DNA of 64,000 nt from Pachyseris speciosa (taxonomy: Eukaryota > Cnidaria > Anthozoa > Scleractinia > Pachyseridae). The notes beneath the pieces were generated by a model, which saw nothing but the letters and a program-made list of their open reading frames with translations, was not told the DNA's origin and ran no database searches. Of the stretch, positions 10,701 to 23,500 are shown piece by piece. How positions within the stretch are numbered: position 1 is the stretch's first letter; each line of letters starts with the position of its first letter. The translations under genes were made by a program, and so were the position numbers. The stretch covers positions 114,501 through 178,500 of the forward strand of contig JAEMWC010000097.1 in NCBI GenBank assembly GCA_016490735.1. The letters are read 5' to 3'.

Positions 10701-13122
10701 CAATCAATCAATCAATCAATTTATTAAAGTCATTGCGTGGTATTGATGTCGCCCTCGGTATCCGAGCCAAGGGCTCATGTATAAAACGCAAGACTAAAAT
10801 AAAAACTAAGAGATAAAATTAAATGATTAAAACAATAATAAGAATTAAATAAAGGATACATACATGAAATTGTTAACTATTTACAAGCTATCCAACTTTC
10901 CAACAAGCTAGATGATAATCATTAAGCTGTAAACACGTACAGATCAAGCCTAAAAGTGACAAGTATTGAAAATTTATGATTGACAGTAATTGCATAGACA
11001 GCTGGTCCTTAAATTTAAAAGATTAACTGATTCCAAATTTTTATGAAATTAAGTTATAATGTGAGAGACGGAACTTAAAGAAATCAGAAATATAACTAGG
11101 CCCATTTCCCTTAACACATTTGTATAGTAATGAAAGTGATTCCTGCTACGGACAATATAGAGTTGTAATCTAAGTCATTTCCGATTTTAAGAGAGTCTTC
11201 AATGCGTAATGATTAGCAGCTTCAAGTTTGTTAGCTAGGGTTCTGTTTATTCCTAACAAAAGTGGGCTGCAGTATTCCAGATGGGGTAAAATATAAGTCT
11301 TGTACAAAATTAGAGCAACTTCAGTTGGTACCAGTCTCTTTAATCGCCTCAGAACTCCGGTTTTAGCATAGACCTTCTTTAAGATGGCTGATACGTGGGC
11401 CTTGAAGGAGAGTTTATTGTCAATGTGGACTCCAAGGATCTCCAGAGAGCTTTTAATTTCAATAGTAGAATTGTCAATACTAAGGATAAGTTCGTAGTTG
11501 AAATTTCCCAAAATCATGGCTTGAGTTTTGGTATGGTTTACTTTCAGATAATTGGAAGAAAACCAGGAAGATAGTCTCCGAAGATCCTAATTAAAACAAA
11601 GTTCCAATGTTGTAACGTTGGTAGCTGAAGTGTATGTTGTAGTGTCATCAGCATAGAGACGCAAGGAGGCAATTCGAGCAACAAAGTTCAAGTCATTAAT
11701 AAATATGTTAAATAAAAGTGGTCCCAGGAGACTACCTTGGGGAACTCCACAAATGACAGGTAACCAATCAGACAGAACTCCACTAACTTTAACTCTATGT
11801 TGTCGGTTGGAAAGGTAGGACTGCAGAAATTCTGCCTCTGCATGACTGACGCCATACGCTTGTAGTTTAGCTAAGAGTAAATTATGGCACATTGAATCAA
11901 AGGCCTTGGTTAAGTCAATTGCGACAGAGCAAGTCGACATTTTTTAATCAAGCGCCCACCGCCTGTCATCAATCATTTTAACAAGAGCAGTACAACATGA
12001 GTGACCAAGCAGGAACCCAGACATATTAGCGGAGAATGCTGGCTGAAAGGCATCGTACAGTTGATCAAACACGACTTTCTCCATTATTTTCGGTATGGCT
12101 GAAAGGATACTAATAGGTCTGTAATTCGAAACTAGCGATGCATCACCTATTTTGAAGACTGGTATCACATTGCTCAACTTCCACTCATCAGGCCATCTTG
12201 AGGTTGCTATGCAGTGGTTTAGGAGTTTGGTTAGAGGCACAGCAAGCGATGGAGAAGACAGCTTCAAGATTTTTGGTGTGATGTTGTCCGGTCCACAGGA
12301 TTTGTTGCTCTTAATATATATGCTCTTAAAATAGATGACACACTTAGATGACTGCTAAAATCTTCCTGAGCGAAAGCGAGGACTGACTGAAGTAGGACAG
12401 GAGTTGAAAAGAAGGCATAACAATTTTTCCATCCGGTCCATAATAGGAATTTCCTGATTTGAAAAGTCGGCAGAGACAGGAAGCAGTGGCTTCGTTATTT
12501 TCCAGAATACACCAGGACTAGTGGCATTAGCCGTAGAGTCAGAACAAAATCGTTTAATTGCAATTCGTTTTAGTTTAGTCACCAAATTCCTTTGAAGTCG
12601 ATAACGCTCCCATGAGTCATCTGAACGACATCGACGATACTTCTTTATAAATTTATTTCTCAATCGGATTACCTTTTTGAGTGGATTGTTGATCCATGGG
12701 AGTTGTTTAGTTCGGGCTAACTTTCTGATCTTGGGAGCATGTTTGTCAATGGTGTCATTATAAAGCTTGGACCAGTGTGCCCAGACATCATTAATATCAT
12801 CAAAGACAAAAGATGAATCCCATGGGGTAGTAGACAGGTCGTTCAAGAATGCATTTAAATTAAAATTTCTCATACTTCTTGACTCAATTACTTTAGCTGA
12901 GGATTTAGGAAGACTTTGCTTTCTAACAATGTAGACAAGATCGTGGTCACTCATGCCAAGATGTAGGGTACCATTAGTTGCCCAGCGCTCAGGTCGATTG
13001 ACCAAGATAACATCGATCAATGTTCTACTTGATTTAGTCACTCTTGTGGGTTCCTTTATTGTGTTCGTGAGACAATAACGATCACAGAAATCCGCTAAGG
13101 GATTTGACTCAGTGTGCAAAAT
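10701..13122 (-). mobile_element. L2-like LINE, 5' truncated, one frame with three stops
   Basis: On the minus strand from 13119 to 11170 one continuous frame encodes the end of an apurinic-type endonuclease (SRTLIDVILVN, then GMSDHDLVYIV), a linker, and a reverse transcriptase. RT blocks in order are NYRPISILSAIPKIMEKVV (about 12110), [10 protein letters not shown] (about 11915), [20 protein letters not shown] (about 11740) and LYADDTT (about 11655), then the C-terminal KILGVHID-like block (about 11430). In-frame stops at 12355, 11944 and 11587 are the only interruptions. The 3' end carries a (CAAT)n/(ATTG)n tail at 10701. The 5' end stops near 13122, as expected for incomplete reverse transcription. 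Confidence 0.88.
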
Positions 13123-13526
13123 CTATATATAGAAAATATATATAGAAAATCCGCGTTACGGATTTTCAAAGTAAGCGTTCACTTGTTACCTCGTGCTCAC
13201 TCTCCCAACTCCAAACCAACTAAACAGATTTAATGCGCCATTTGTGACGGAAATGAAATCCAGTGGTTTTTAAAGTGGAACATAATGACACTCCTCTTGA
13301 CTAACTTGGTTGTTGTTGCGTCTGGTTGCAAATGCGCAAATTCTAAATATTTCAAGGACACTTAAATGGCATTTGTAGCTGTTAACTTCTCCTTAGTTCA
13401 GTTGACTCAGTCAGCCTTCTCTCTATTTACCAAGCTAGAAAATTTGGCATTAACGCAAACTAAAGTAGAATCCGTTTTATCGTTCATATAGAAGTAACTA
13501 ACCACTAACAACTAGCATATAAGGCT

Positions 13527-14306
13527 AAGTGCTCTATTAAACCCCCTAGAAGCTTATTTCAGTTCAGGCCTGATTAAGGATGGGGGAGTGGGGGGTGGGG
13601 GGGGGGCTTGATAGAGAGGTGGGGACTTTTTTCAAATCTTAAACACGTTTTTTTAAAATAGGTTTTGTAAAAAACCCAAATAACTGCAGTGAAGTTTAAT
13701 TTAATAAAGAGCAGCAAACAAAAGTTATGGAATTTTATCTGTAAATCTGTGCCTGATAGTAGCTTCTCCAGTATCGATGTTTTTAATAACTTTTTAAAAC
13801 AAACTCTGACGAGCCTTTTGTGTACAACATTTGACGTGGAATTCCCGTGCACTTGGTCTCTTGTGCCACCGCTCATAGTTGACATGCTGATATTATTTGT
13901 GTAAGTTTTTAGATTTTTTAATTGTATTTTCTATATGGGCGGCACCTCGCAAGGGTCCCTTGGTCTCGTTCGTGCTCGTCCATTTGGGTGTTTTATCTTT
14001 TCTTTTGCTTATTTTCCCTTAATAGATTATTTATGTACTATAATTGAAACCCCATAAAGTTATTAAAAAAATATTTATGTGTTTGGGTGTAAATACATTT
14101 GTTTAAAAAACAAATCAACTGGGCATCATTAAGTGGATTTTGTAAGAGGGAATAGGAGGGACTAATAACAAAATCTCATGTCCCAAGGGGTGGGGTGGGG
14201 GGGGGGGGGGGGTGTTGTTATTACAAAAGCCGACTTCAAAACGGGGACCTTATTAGTCAAGAGAGGAAGGTTAATAGAGATGAGGGGCTTAATAGAGCTT
14301 TTACGG
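13527..14306. repeat. Diverged inverted-repeat element with poly-G tracts
   Basis: The left end carries GTGCTCTATTAAACCCCC (about 13529) and the right end its complement-like GGGGCTTAATAGAGCTTTTAC (about 14284). Inside are G-rich tracts at 13580-13606 and 14185-14211 and further TTAATAGAGA words. This suggests a MITE-like element about 780 bp long. The arms are short and imperfect. Confidence 0.45.
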
Positions 14307-15504
14307 TAGGTTATTTGTGTGTACTAGGCTTAGCGCGCATTCGCTACGAAAGGATATGCGGATGAGTTAGGCAATCAACAACCGATGGCGGTACCGCCAA
14401 CCTATAGTTGCGAGTCTAGCGATGAAGAATACTTTTAGTTTCCTTAAGCAGAGGATGCTCAATTCGACGGAAGTGAAACTGGCATGGTTTTGCTACTTAT
14501 TTTGTTGTTTACCAAGCGTAAAGATGTACCAAGAAACACACAATGCATTTCTTAATTTAATGTTGCAGCATTAGCGGTTTTCCATAACAATGACATTCCA
14601 CAGTGATTGCATATTGCTAGCTGATTTGACCAATTTTAATTACAAACAGCCATTAAGCGACCAACGACAATTTTCAGCCAACATGGTTGTTTGGGCGAGG
14701 TGATCTCGGGATTTCAGGACCCAGGAAGCCTGAATTTTCGGTCGATGACCTGTGTAATACTCTAAGGAAATTCTTGATGTCTACGTAGAAACTGAAGTCA
14801 CGAAAGAATCATAAACTTCCTAGCATTATACAATTAAGCTAGTTTGAAGAAGAAGAACGTTAAGTGACTGCGTCGTTAACGTCTGTAAAACGCAATTCGG
14901 CTTTATGGGCGACGTTTCTTAAAAGCAAACGAGCTTTGCCGGAATATCCATGCATGCCTCAATCCACTTGGTCTTCACGAGTCGTCCCAGATTTAAGAAA
15001 GACCATATGCCGAGCCGAACGTCATCAGAAAACCCAGACGCGAGCCAGAATACCGGCTGTTCTCGGGCAGTGTCCTCATTCCTTGGTCCCTAATTTTGAA
15101 CTGACTTGTAGTCTACCGACTTCAGCTATAACATTTAAACGATTGACACAAATTATGAAACATGTGTGATCTCAAAGAGAGAAAATCCGGTCCCCTTAAG
15201 TCAAGCTAATGTCTATTAACGGATGCCGGTTGAGTTCCTTTAATTCATTCAATGTGGCCCGATTTGTCCTGTCCTGGCTTCGGTATACATTTCTACTGCC
15301 ATTGCGTGCAATAACTTAAACCCTCATTATATATGTTTCCCAGTTTCTAGCTTTTACCAGTTTGCGGCCAAAATGTGAGTTCATTTATTTAGAATTAATA
15401 ATGTTTGTAATTCGAAGCTGAAGTTGAATTTTTTTCAAGCTTTGGTCCTAGTTTTGACCTATCTTTTGGATTCTGCTTCACATCAGCACCCTTTTCTTTT
15501 TTCC
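14307..15504. other. Intergenic stretch without a recognisable gene
   Basis: No coding or repeat structure was recognised. The plus-strand frame at 14864-15169 has no known domain. Confidence 0.45.
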
Positions 15505-15508
15505 TTAA

Positions 15509-15952
15509 AGTGCCTATGAAGCGAAATTTGTTTCTTGCTAATTTTAAAGTTTACCCCTAAAAACGCAAGAATCTCAAAATTTGAGGTGCTTGTGATTAAA
15601 ATTGTTGATTTTACGAGCATTTGAAGTTGGGCTATTTTGCCTTTAAAAATGGTTAGGGGTCTGGGTCGTCATGTGACGTCATTTTGGGTACAAAAATGTT
15701 TTTGCGCTTATGAGTTATAGTGAAATAGTTGGAATACTTGTCCCCAAAATTACGTCAAAATTACGTCACAGCTATTGTCACGTGTCTTTTTGGCCGCGCG
15801 ATTCAAATGCCATTTTTGAAGGCAAAATAGCCCAATTTCAAACGCTTGTATAATCGCCGATTTTAATCAAGAGTACCTCAAATTTTGGAATGTTGAGTTT
15901 TATGGATTAAACTTTAAAATTAGCGAGAAACAAATTTCGCTTCATAGGCATT
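15509..15952. mobile_element. TTAA-flanked foldback MITE (444 bp)
   Basis: The two halves are inverted copies of each other: AGTGCCTATGAAGCGAAATT at the left end faces its near-perfect complement at the right end (CGCTTCATAGGCATT). Internal words such as GGCAAAATAGCCCAA pair with their partners near the left arm. TTAA flanks both ends (15505-15508 and 15953-15956), the target duplication of piggyBac and Kolobok superfamilies. There is no coding capacity. Confidence 0.8.
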
Positions 15953-16524
15953 TTAAATCGCCTTAATTTCGAGTACCTTAATTAACACGAGCGTTAATTT
16001 CCTATAATAAGGTATACGACATATAAGTATAAACACCATATGGACAGCCCGGGAAATAGACCGGCCATTAAAAGGTGAAGGGGCAGTCGAATTCTCAGTG
16101 AATATTAGCTACATGTAGACCCCATTCTTGACCCAATATCAACTTTGTATAACATTGTGTTATATACTTGTACTCACAAGCCGATAATGGCTGTCTAGAG
16201 TGAAGCTCCTTGTATATAGCAGAGATGTGAGAATATTCTTCAAAACAAAGATAAATGTTTTCAGTTCTGAAATCTTTAACTCGTTAATTCATTTTAAATT
16301 TCAAAAATTAATTGCTTCTGCACCTCTTCATACCGTTCTTTTAAACTCTGCATTTTGTTCACATGCAAATGATATCACAAATTTCAGACGACCCTTATTC
16401 TCAGTTATATTGAATCACTTAGGAATAATTGAGAGTTTTATCGGGAGACTGCTGGCCACAACGTGTTCGCTAATAATTAGGCATTTGTTTTCAATCAAAG
16501 TATAAGTACAGGAAACCGTCTTAA

Positions 16525-16909
16525 AGGGGCAGTGTCACGCTATTGTACTATCATTTTAAAAAGCTTAAAACTGCCAATGCACCAGTGCAAACCTTAAAAT
16601 AATGGTCTTGTTTTGCTGCTAAAGACTGTAGTACTGCATTGAAACAATACACTCCTGTATTTCATCAAAGATGACGAGGATGGAAATGGATTGAAATTTG
16701 AAAAAACTTGCCAGTTTTTTCAAAATTTCAAGCTATGCGTTCAGAAAAATCACCAAAAAATTATTATGGTTAGCTCTCCCTGCTAAAATTTCATAAGAAT
16801 TCATCTTGCTGATTCTGTTGGAGCAATTTTTTGCATGATAACAGGTAAAAGGCAGTAATTGTGGCAGAACTGAGCCAAAAACAGCAAAAATCCCGGTGAC
16901 AGTGCTCCT
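16525..16909. mobile_element. TTAA-flanked MITE (385 bp)
   Basis: Terminal inverted repeats AGGGGCAGTGTCAC (left) and GTGACAGTGCTCCT (right, complementary with one change) are each bounded by TTAA at 16521-16524 and 16910-16913. It is non-coding. The end sequence is related in style to the other TTAA elements in this window (AGTG near the tip). Confidence 0.8.
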
Positions 16910-16913
16910 TTAA

Positions 16914-17592
16914 GCCCTGTTAATGGAAGAAGGAAAGCAAGCAAGGAAGCTATTCGTAGCCAGCCAGGTCACTTTTGTATAGTGGCCGTTAACTACATAC
17001 TAAAACTGAGAAATTGAGAAATAAATGACGCTTATGAATACGTTGAAGACAACAGACTGTTTATTTCCTATTAAAATACTGTACCAGGACAACACAGTTA
17101 ATGTTCTTGATAATTTCACAGTGATTTTAGGAAACGCTGAAAATATATTTTAAAGCCCATGTGTCTTGGCAAGGCTTTTCGTAGCATTCACTGAGGTTAC
17201 TAAGCTGTAGTGGGTCTTTTCTGTATTTTAATAACATTCAAAACAAACAGAAAGTAGGTAATGTTAGCTCCTACCCAGGTTCCCAGGCCACTCGCAAGTA
17301 GCTCCTCAAACCATGACATAGCACTGTACTGTAACAATAAGCGGTAACTAAATAATTTAGTGGACTAATGCCTGTCTAGTGAATATACGAAATTTGGTTG
17401 ACTTGAGTGCAAAATATTTAACATCGAAATTTTCATTGCTTAAAATAAAAAAAAAAGGTGTCTGAGTATTGTTGTCAGGCCATAATTGTGTCGGGCAAAC
17501 CTGTGCGATTTCACTGAAACTACATAAGCTGATTAACTCTTGCATCACAATATGGCATGGTTGCTTCGCGTAGCTCAGTTGTCTTGGGTATT
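16914..17592. other. Possible 3' untranslated region of gene A
   Basis: No independent gene is seen. If the tentative last exon at 17593-17609 is right, this is gene A's 3' UTR read on the minus strand; a complement of AATAAA lies at 17060-17065. Both points are inference. Confidence 0.3.
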
Positions 17593-17609
17593 TTACCCCA
17601 ATCGCCAAC
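17593..17609 (-). CDS. Gene A candidate last exon (tentative)
   Basis: The acceptor TTGTCTTTCAG is followed by 17 nt that, in phase 1, add four residues and a TAA stop at 17593-17595. It fits the phase of exon 5, but such a short match can occur by chance and other last exons are possible. Confidence 0.25.
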
Positions 17610-19239
17610 CTGAAAGACAACAAATGAATATTAGAAAAGGCAAGTTAGCATCCCTTCTGGATTCTGTATCGAGAGGCGCAAGCGCAAACACATACTGTTT
17701 ACAGGGCCGTAGCTAGTATGATGCGAACCGAGGCACTTGCCTCGGCAGGAATTCGAATTTACCCTATATGTTTCCTCCCTTGTATGCGCGTCCGCGAAAA
17801 AATAAGCAGTCTTTGTAGTTTCACAGAGGCGTAAGCATGTTTTGAAGTTTCTCTAAGAGTATATACATTGAGCATTAACGAGGTGTTTTTGTGCCCATTG
17901 CCTCGGTGACAATTTCGATTCGTCTGGCTACGGCCTAGAATTAGGAAACTCAAAACGTTGGAGCAATGTGGAAAGCATGATTAACATGCATCAGCGCTCA
18001 TTTACAGTGCCAGTTCCTCGGAGGCTGATCAAATGCAAACATACAGTATATCCAGTATTAATATAAACCTAATGGGCTAAACTACAAATTGCCACATACA
18101 GTCGGCTCCCGAACTCGTCAAAGGTGGAGAGCGTTTCACGTTCTTGGACATGAACTATATTAAGCAACGTGTGATTATTTGCTCTTTTAAAAACAAAATA
18201 CTTAAAAGTTCTAACAGCGATATCCGGTCCTTAACACAGTATTCGAGTGCCCAATCCTTTAATATAATGTAAATGATATGTTAAGAAGAAACATGGCTTT
18301 GTGTTAATAATGAGGGCATCAAAATGCACGCTTCAATTAATTGATTGCCTCGAGCAAATCCTGATCAGGAGATAACCCAAACCAAATACCGCACGCATTG
18401 CCAGTGGATAAATGCAGCTGAACAACGCATTGAAAATACGGTCGCGACTAAAAACAAAAATTGGTAATATCAAATCAGTCTTACTTTAAGAAAACTAACT
18501 GAGAAACCTTTCGGCAGAACTAATGAACATACCCTGTCTTACAGACTTCCTAAATTAAACTGTGGTTTTAATTTATGGAAACAGGCAATTGTTATTCTTT
18601 TTACTAGTAGTAACGATGATCTTTTTTTCTTAGCTTTTACAACAATTTTACCAGTTTCAGAATAGTTTTGCGACTCGCCACAAGTTTCTCCAAGTAGGTG
18701 ACGTGATAGCGTTCAATATCAGCCGGGTTAATGACAAGGAAATACCAGCATGTTTAAAACCATCTTGCATGTTTATTCGTTATTTTGTCCTTTGCCTTTC
18801 TTTTGAGATAACAAAGTTTGGAGCTGAATTCGAAATTAAAATTTCAGTGGCTAATTAAACATCGGCTGATAAATACACACTAGTTATGTAATGTTTTCGA
18901 GTGGAATACCATAGAATATCCTACGTGTCACTTGTATTTTCCTGGTCACCTACACATAAGCCTTTAGGCGAGTGTGTATACTAAGAAAATACAAGAGACA
19001 AGTGGGTTATTTCATGGCATCTTACGAGAAAGCATTACACAACTATTTAATACCATGCTATAACAAATACATAGCCCATTCAGCCCCATTCATCATTGAA
19101 GTGCACGACGGGAAGGTTCGATGGAATTTCGGTCGAATACCAGCGAATACACTATGGCTTTCCTGCATTTTGGCTGGCTTTATTTTCTATGGCATAGTAT
19201 GAATCACTGTATATGAAATAAACGGAACTCATTACTCAC

Positions 19240-19910
19240 GTCTCATAAGCACTTTGAAACGAGCTTTGAAACCTGTCCTGGTTTCACTGTCATTGGAAGT
19301 GAAAACGATCCTTACTTCTTGTCCACCTCCACAGATGTAGAAAACTCTACCAAATCGCCTCCAAGGGCACAATCGAGGGCGTGGTCGAGGGCGTGGTCGA
19401 GGGCGTCGACGCCGCTGCCTCCACCACCGTGGTCCATTCGCCTCTGCCAAGTACTCGCTATTTTCTGGCGAATCAGCAACTCCAGCATCAACGACACCAT
19501 CCCCACCGTAGCCATTATAATCATCATCCGCAGCAACATCATCACCAGCATTATCGTGGTCTCCGTAATCATCATCAAAAGCATCATCATCGTCATCTCT
19601 AGCGGCAACACCATCATCATCACCATCATCATAATCATCATCACTAACAGCAACATCATCATCACCGTCATCGTAATAGTCATAGTTAATGGCGTCACTA
19701 TCATCGTAAGGCGTCTGGTAATAGTTATCATCATGGTCTTCATCATTATAATCAACTTCATCGGTATTGTACGGTTTTTCTTCTTCATCACTGTATAATG
19801 ACCGGTCATCAAATGTCCTCTCGTAGTCAAGGGATCGCTTGCCACGCTTTCTACCTGAAGTTAAGCGCAAGACTGGACGGCCGCCCACGAATACTGTGAC
19901 GAAATCTCTG
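19240..19910 (-). CDS. Gene A exon 5 (CUB second half with Asp-rich insert)
   Basis: After a good acceptor the frame reads RDFVTVFVGGRPVLRLTSG, a CUB strand, then the dibasic site GRKRGKRS. The insert has Asp/Glu/Tyr-rich sequence with runs of up to five Asp, an Arg-Pro repeat, and then the last CUB strand RIVFTSNDSETRTGFKARF. The third CUB cysteine position is not conserved. The Asp runs are encoded by GAT/GAC triplet repeats and the Arg-Pro block by a short minisatellite at about 19379-19406, so replication slippage probably made the insert. The donor AGAC|GTGAGT is phase 1. Confidence 0.85.
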
Positions 19911-20551
19911 CTGCAAAAGCAATGAGACGTAAAGTAAATTAAGGTTCATGTACACATGCAAATTCCAATGGGTATCAGGGTACGTCTCTATGATCAGCAT
20001 TGATATTTCAATGACGCAGGTTTAATTTTCGGTTTCGCAGTAGCAGACAGTTTTTAATTAATTCTAATTCCACTTGGTATGCCTTCCACTGCTCCAACAA
20101 GAGGTTTAACCCGATCATGAGGTGTGCCTCTCATGCGAGCATCGCCATGCTGGATTCTGTGATGATAAACTGTTTGCTTACTTCTAAGGGTCTCTCTATT
20201 AGGTGAAGAAATAGACTTCTCAGGAATTCCAGACCTAACCGGACAAAAAACACTCTGAGGTACTTGGATCTATTATAGCAGAATTACCCTGACCTTAAAC
20301 ATTAAATATTCCAAAGAAGGAAAAAGTAATAGTTTAAATTCGATTTGGTCTTTTTTTGGAACGAAGGGATTGTTTTGTTGTTTCACTGGTCGTGGCACCG
20401 ATTGGGTGTCATCAGTGCTGTTTGATGGTGGGTATCCACGCCTCATTAATCTCAGTTCCAATGGCCCTGTTGATATTGTCAGGCTGAAGTCATATTTGAA
20501 TAGCCTATTTAACCCTACGGATATACGAAAGTTGTTTATAGTCTACTGTTT

Positions 20552-20584
<33 letters not shown>

Positions 20585-23500
20585 TTCCTTTTTGGAAAGA
20601 GAATCTCTTTTATCACAAGGGTGTTAGGTATTAATATATTCAAACAATTGACACTCACCGAGGTTCAAGTTTAAAATCTGTGAAAAAAAGCTTCAGGAAT
20701 GTTCTTGGTGGTAAAGTGATCGTCCAAGTACAGTTGGCATTGTTTGGGTAGTTGTTGGGAAAGTTAGGAGAAGTAAAATACCCGGATGAGTTGCTTAGCG
20801 CTCCGCCACAAACTGTCAAAAGACAAAAATATAATTAGAACTCAACGACGCATTTTAATTTACAAACCAAAAAAACGCTACAGAAGCGAACTCACGTTAC
20901 TCGTCCGTCTTTCAAAACTAATTTTGTCTTTTGGCCATTTGCGATCTGAATTTATAGAAATTATACCGGTCACAAATTGCAGTAGAATCGATGACGCAGC
21001 TGATTGCTCCATTAATATATGTTCTACATATTATTACCAAGTTATGGTAATACAATATAATCGTGTTAGCCGGCTGTTAAACCAGTTAGTGAAAATTTAT
21101 ATCGCAAGCTTTTTCAATGCTTCTTTTGGTTGGCGAAAGTGCCTTAAACTTCTTCAGACTGAGAAAACTCCAGATATTATTACAATTTTAGTTATGCATA
21201 TGAATATCTTAGTTGCGTCTTAGCCCTGTTAAATGGTATGCGTTTTCCATGTTCTACATTGAGCTACAAATTCAAAAAGCATTACGAGAAAAAACTTCTC
21301 TGGAGGAAATATTTTGTATTTCATTTACAGAGCTTAAAATTGACTATTCTTCATTCTTCAGAAATATCTCTGAGTAATTACAAACGCAACTATATAAACA
21401 GACCGCTTCATGTTCTGAATTCCATCATTAATCCTCCAAACATTGCTATCTATCCTAGAAACAAACGTTCATCCTGTTCAGGATGACTTACCAAGCGTCG
21501 GTGTCGGAACTACCGTCATCGTTGGAGCCATAGTTGTCGTAGAAGATTCGTTAGTTGTCGGGGTCATCTCGGAGCTCGTCGGCGGTTCAGGCGTCGGAGG
21601 AGATCCAGCGTTGCATTCACTAGTATTGCAGCATTCCGCGGCACAAAACTGAACAGAACCACTGCTGTTAATAGCAGCGCATGCCGAATCGCAAAACGCA
21701 GCCGGTAAACAGCCTTTGATGAAACTGGAGCTCGAATCTACACTATTTGTTGACACAGTGACGCAGATAAAGTCTTGGGCACACTGAATGATGTTTTGCG
21801 TGGCGATACAGTCCGGTTCATTTGACGCAGAGCAGTTGAAGCAATTCAGTTGAAGTGGAGGAGGACCTGTTGAAATAAATGAAATTCATGAGATATGAAA
21901 CAAAGTTGTCTTATGGGCCGAAACACTACGTATATACTGTAATGTAAAATCACCGCATCCTACATTAATTTTGAGGGGGAAAGAGGATAATGCCTCGAAT
22001 CCCTTTAAAAATATCTGTTTTTACATTAGTCGAATTTCTCATTTGTCAAATTTTCCAGTCTTAACATATACGTAAAACTACCTTATAATTTATTTTTTAA
22101 GAGAGCCTGAGGCCAGGATGGAATGATAATTTTGGTAGTGAAAGAGAGTTCCGGGTGTGCTGTACTCTCTTGGCAGGATGATAGGATTTATTATTCAACA
22201 TATTTACGGTAGAAAGTACTTTTATTTATTATTGTCGCAGGAAAGCAAGAGATGGTTTTGAATTGCTTTAAAAGAATATTTTTTTTATTCCGGAGTGCAC
22301 GAAATTACATGCTGTTATCGCGGATGACGAAGAAAGAGAGCTGATGAGTGCAGAGTCAATGAACATGCATGAACAATGTCAGAAACTGAGTGAGGTGTGT
22401 GCTGAGTAGATATTCTGACTGGTTCGGAATATTGCGATGATCAACTCCACCAACTCTGCGAAAGCGGCAAAAATATATGTATTTACTCTAGCCACTTCGG
22501 AAAAAATCGAAATAGGATCTATAGTCGAGGATTCCGTCGTCTATTTTGGAATTAAATAGAGCAAGGACGGCAGTAAGATTGGCCGAAAGTCTTACTTTGC
22601 ACAATCAGGTGAGTGTTTACCTTGCTCTTGGCTTTCTAGGTAATCATTTTCCTCCAGGTTTTTGAGATCATTTCTCCAAGAAAGATAGCCGGAGGGAACA
22701 CGTGCGGATTGACAGACCACAATGCAGGAAAACAGAATCTGCAGAAAAAAAGGAGAAAACAACGAGTTAAACATAAAACAGCTCGTTTAGAAAGAAATCA
22801 GAAAAACTCTGAAAAACCTAGAATCAAGAATATGGTGTATCAAGAACTTTAAACTGCTATAAAATACATGCCAGACGCTGTCAAACACATAACTAGAAAA
22901 AAAAAAGATTCTATTTGAATGCATTTATTTTTCCTCTTAAACATCTCTCATATATAGATTATCCATAAATCAAAAAGTCATAAATATTAAATGCCGACAT
23001 GAACCGTTAACGACGATTCCACTGTTGTCAATATTACCTGTTACAATATTGCCTTTCAGTTTTTTAAATAAAGAGCAACAACTTTACATAGCCCTTTACC
23101 AGTGCATAATTTTGCTCATAAGTCGGCTATCGCGCATCAGATTTTGTGTCCACACGGGTTATACGTTCATACAAGAACATAATCTACTAAAATGGTTTCT
23201 CGTAAGCTCTACCCTGGGTAGACTAATCTTTATATTATTCAGTTTGGTAGAAATCTGTTAAAGGAGCTCGGTCACTATATTTTGGGTCATAATTATAGAC
23301 ATTAAAAATGCATTTAAATCATGGGAAGCAGTGAAACAGTAACAAGGAACCAAAGAGACAAGAATAAATGCACAATATATATAGCGAGGATGATGAAGGA
23401 TGGAGAAGATTGAAACGGATTACAAATGACCTTTTTGAGAAATTAGGCTAAACAGGTTTCAAAATCCAAAGGCCATCATTGGAGTCTCGGTCACTACAAT

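Noticed and set aside
14864..15169. Plus-strand frame of 101 codons
   Set aside because: No recognisable domain, promoter or splice context; length is within chance for this composition.
19312..19845. Long Met/Ile/Thr-rich open frame overlapping gene A exon 5, and the Ile-rich frame on the other strand
   Set aside because: Shadows of the GAT/GAC triplet repeat; the Asp-rich frame is the one joined in phase to the CUB exons.
20273..20461. Extra exon of gene A between exons 4 and 5
   Set aside because: It has an acceptor-like CAG, but exons 4 and 5 already join in phase and the translated sequence does not continue a CUB fold.
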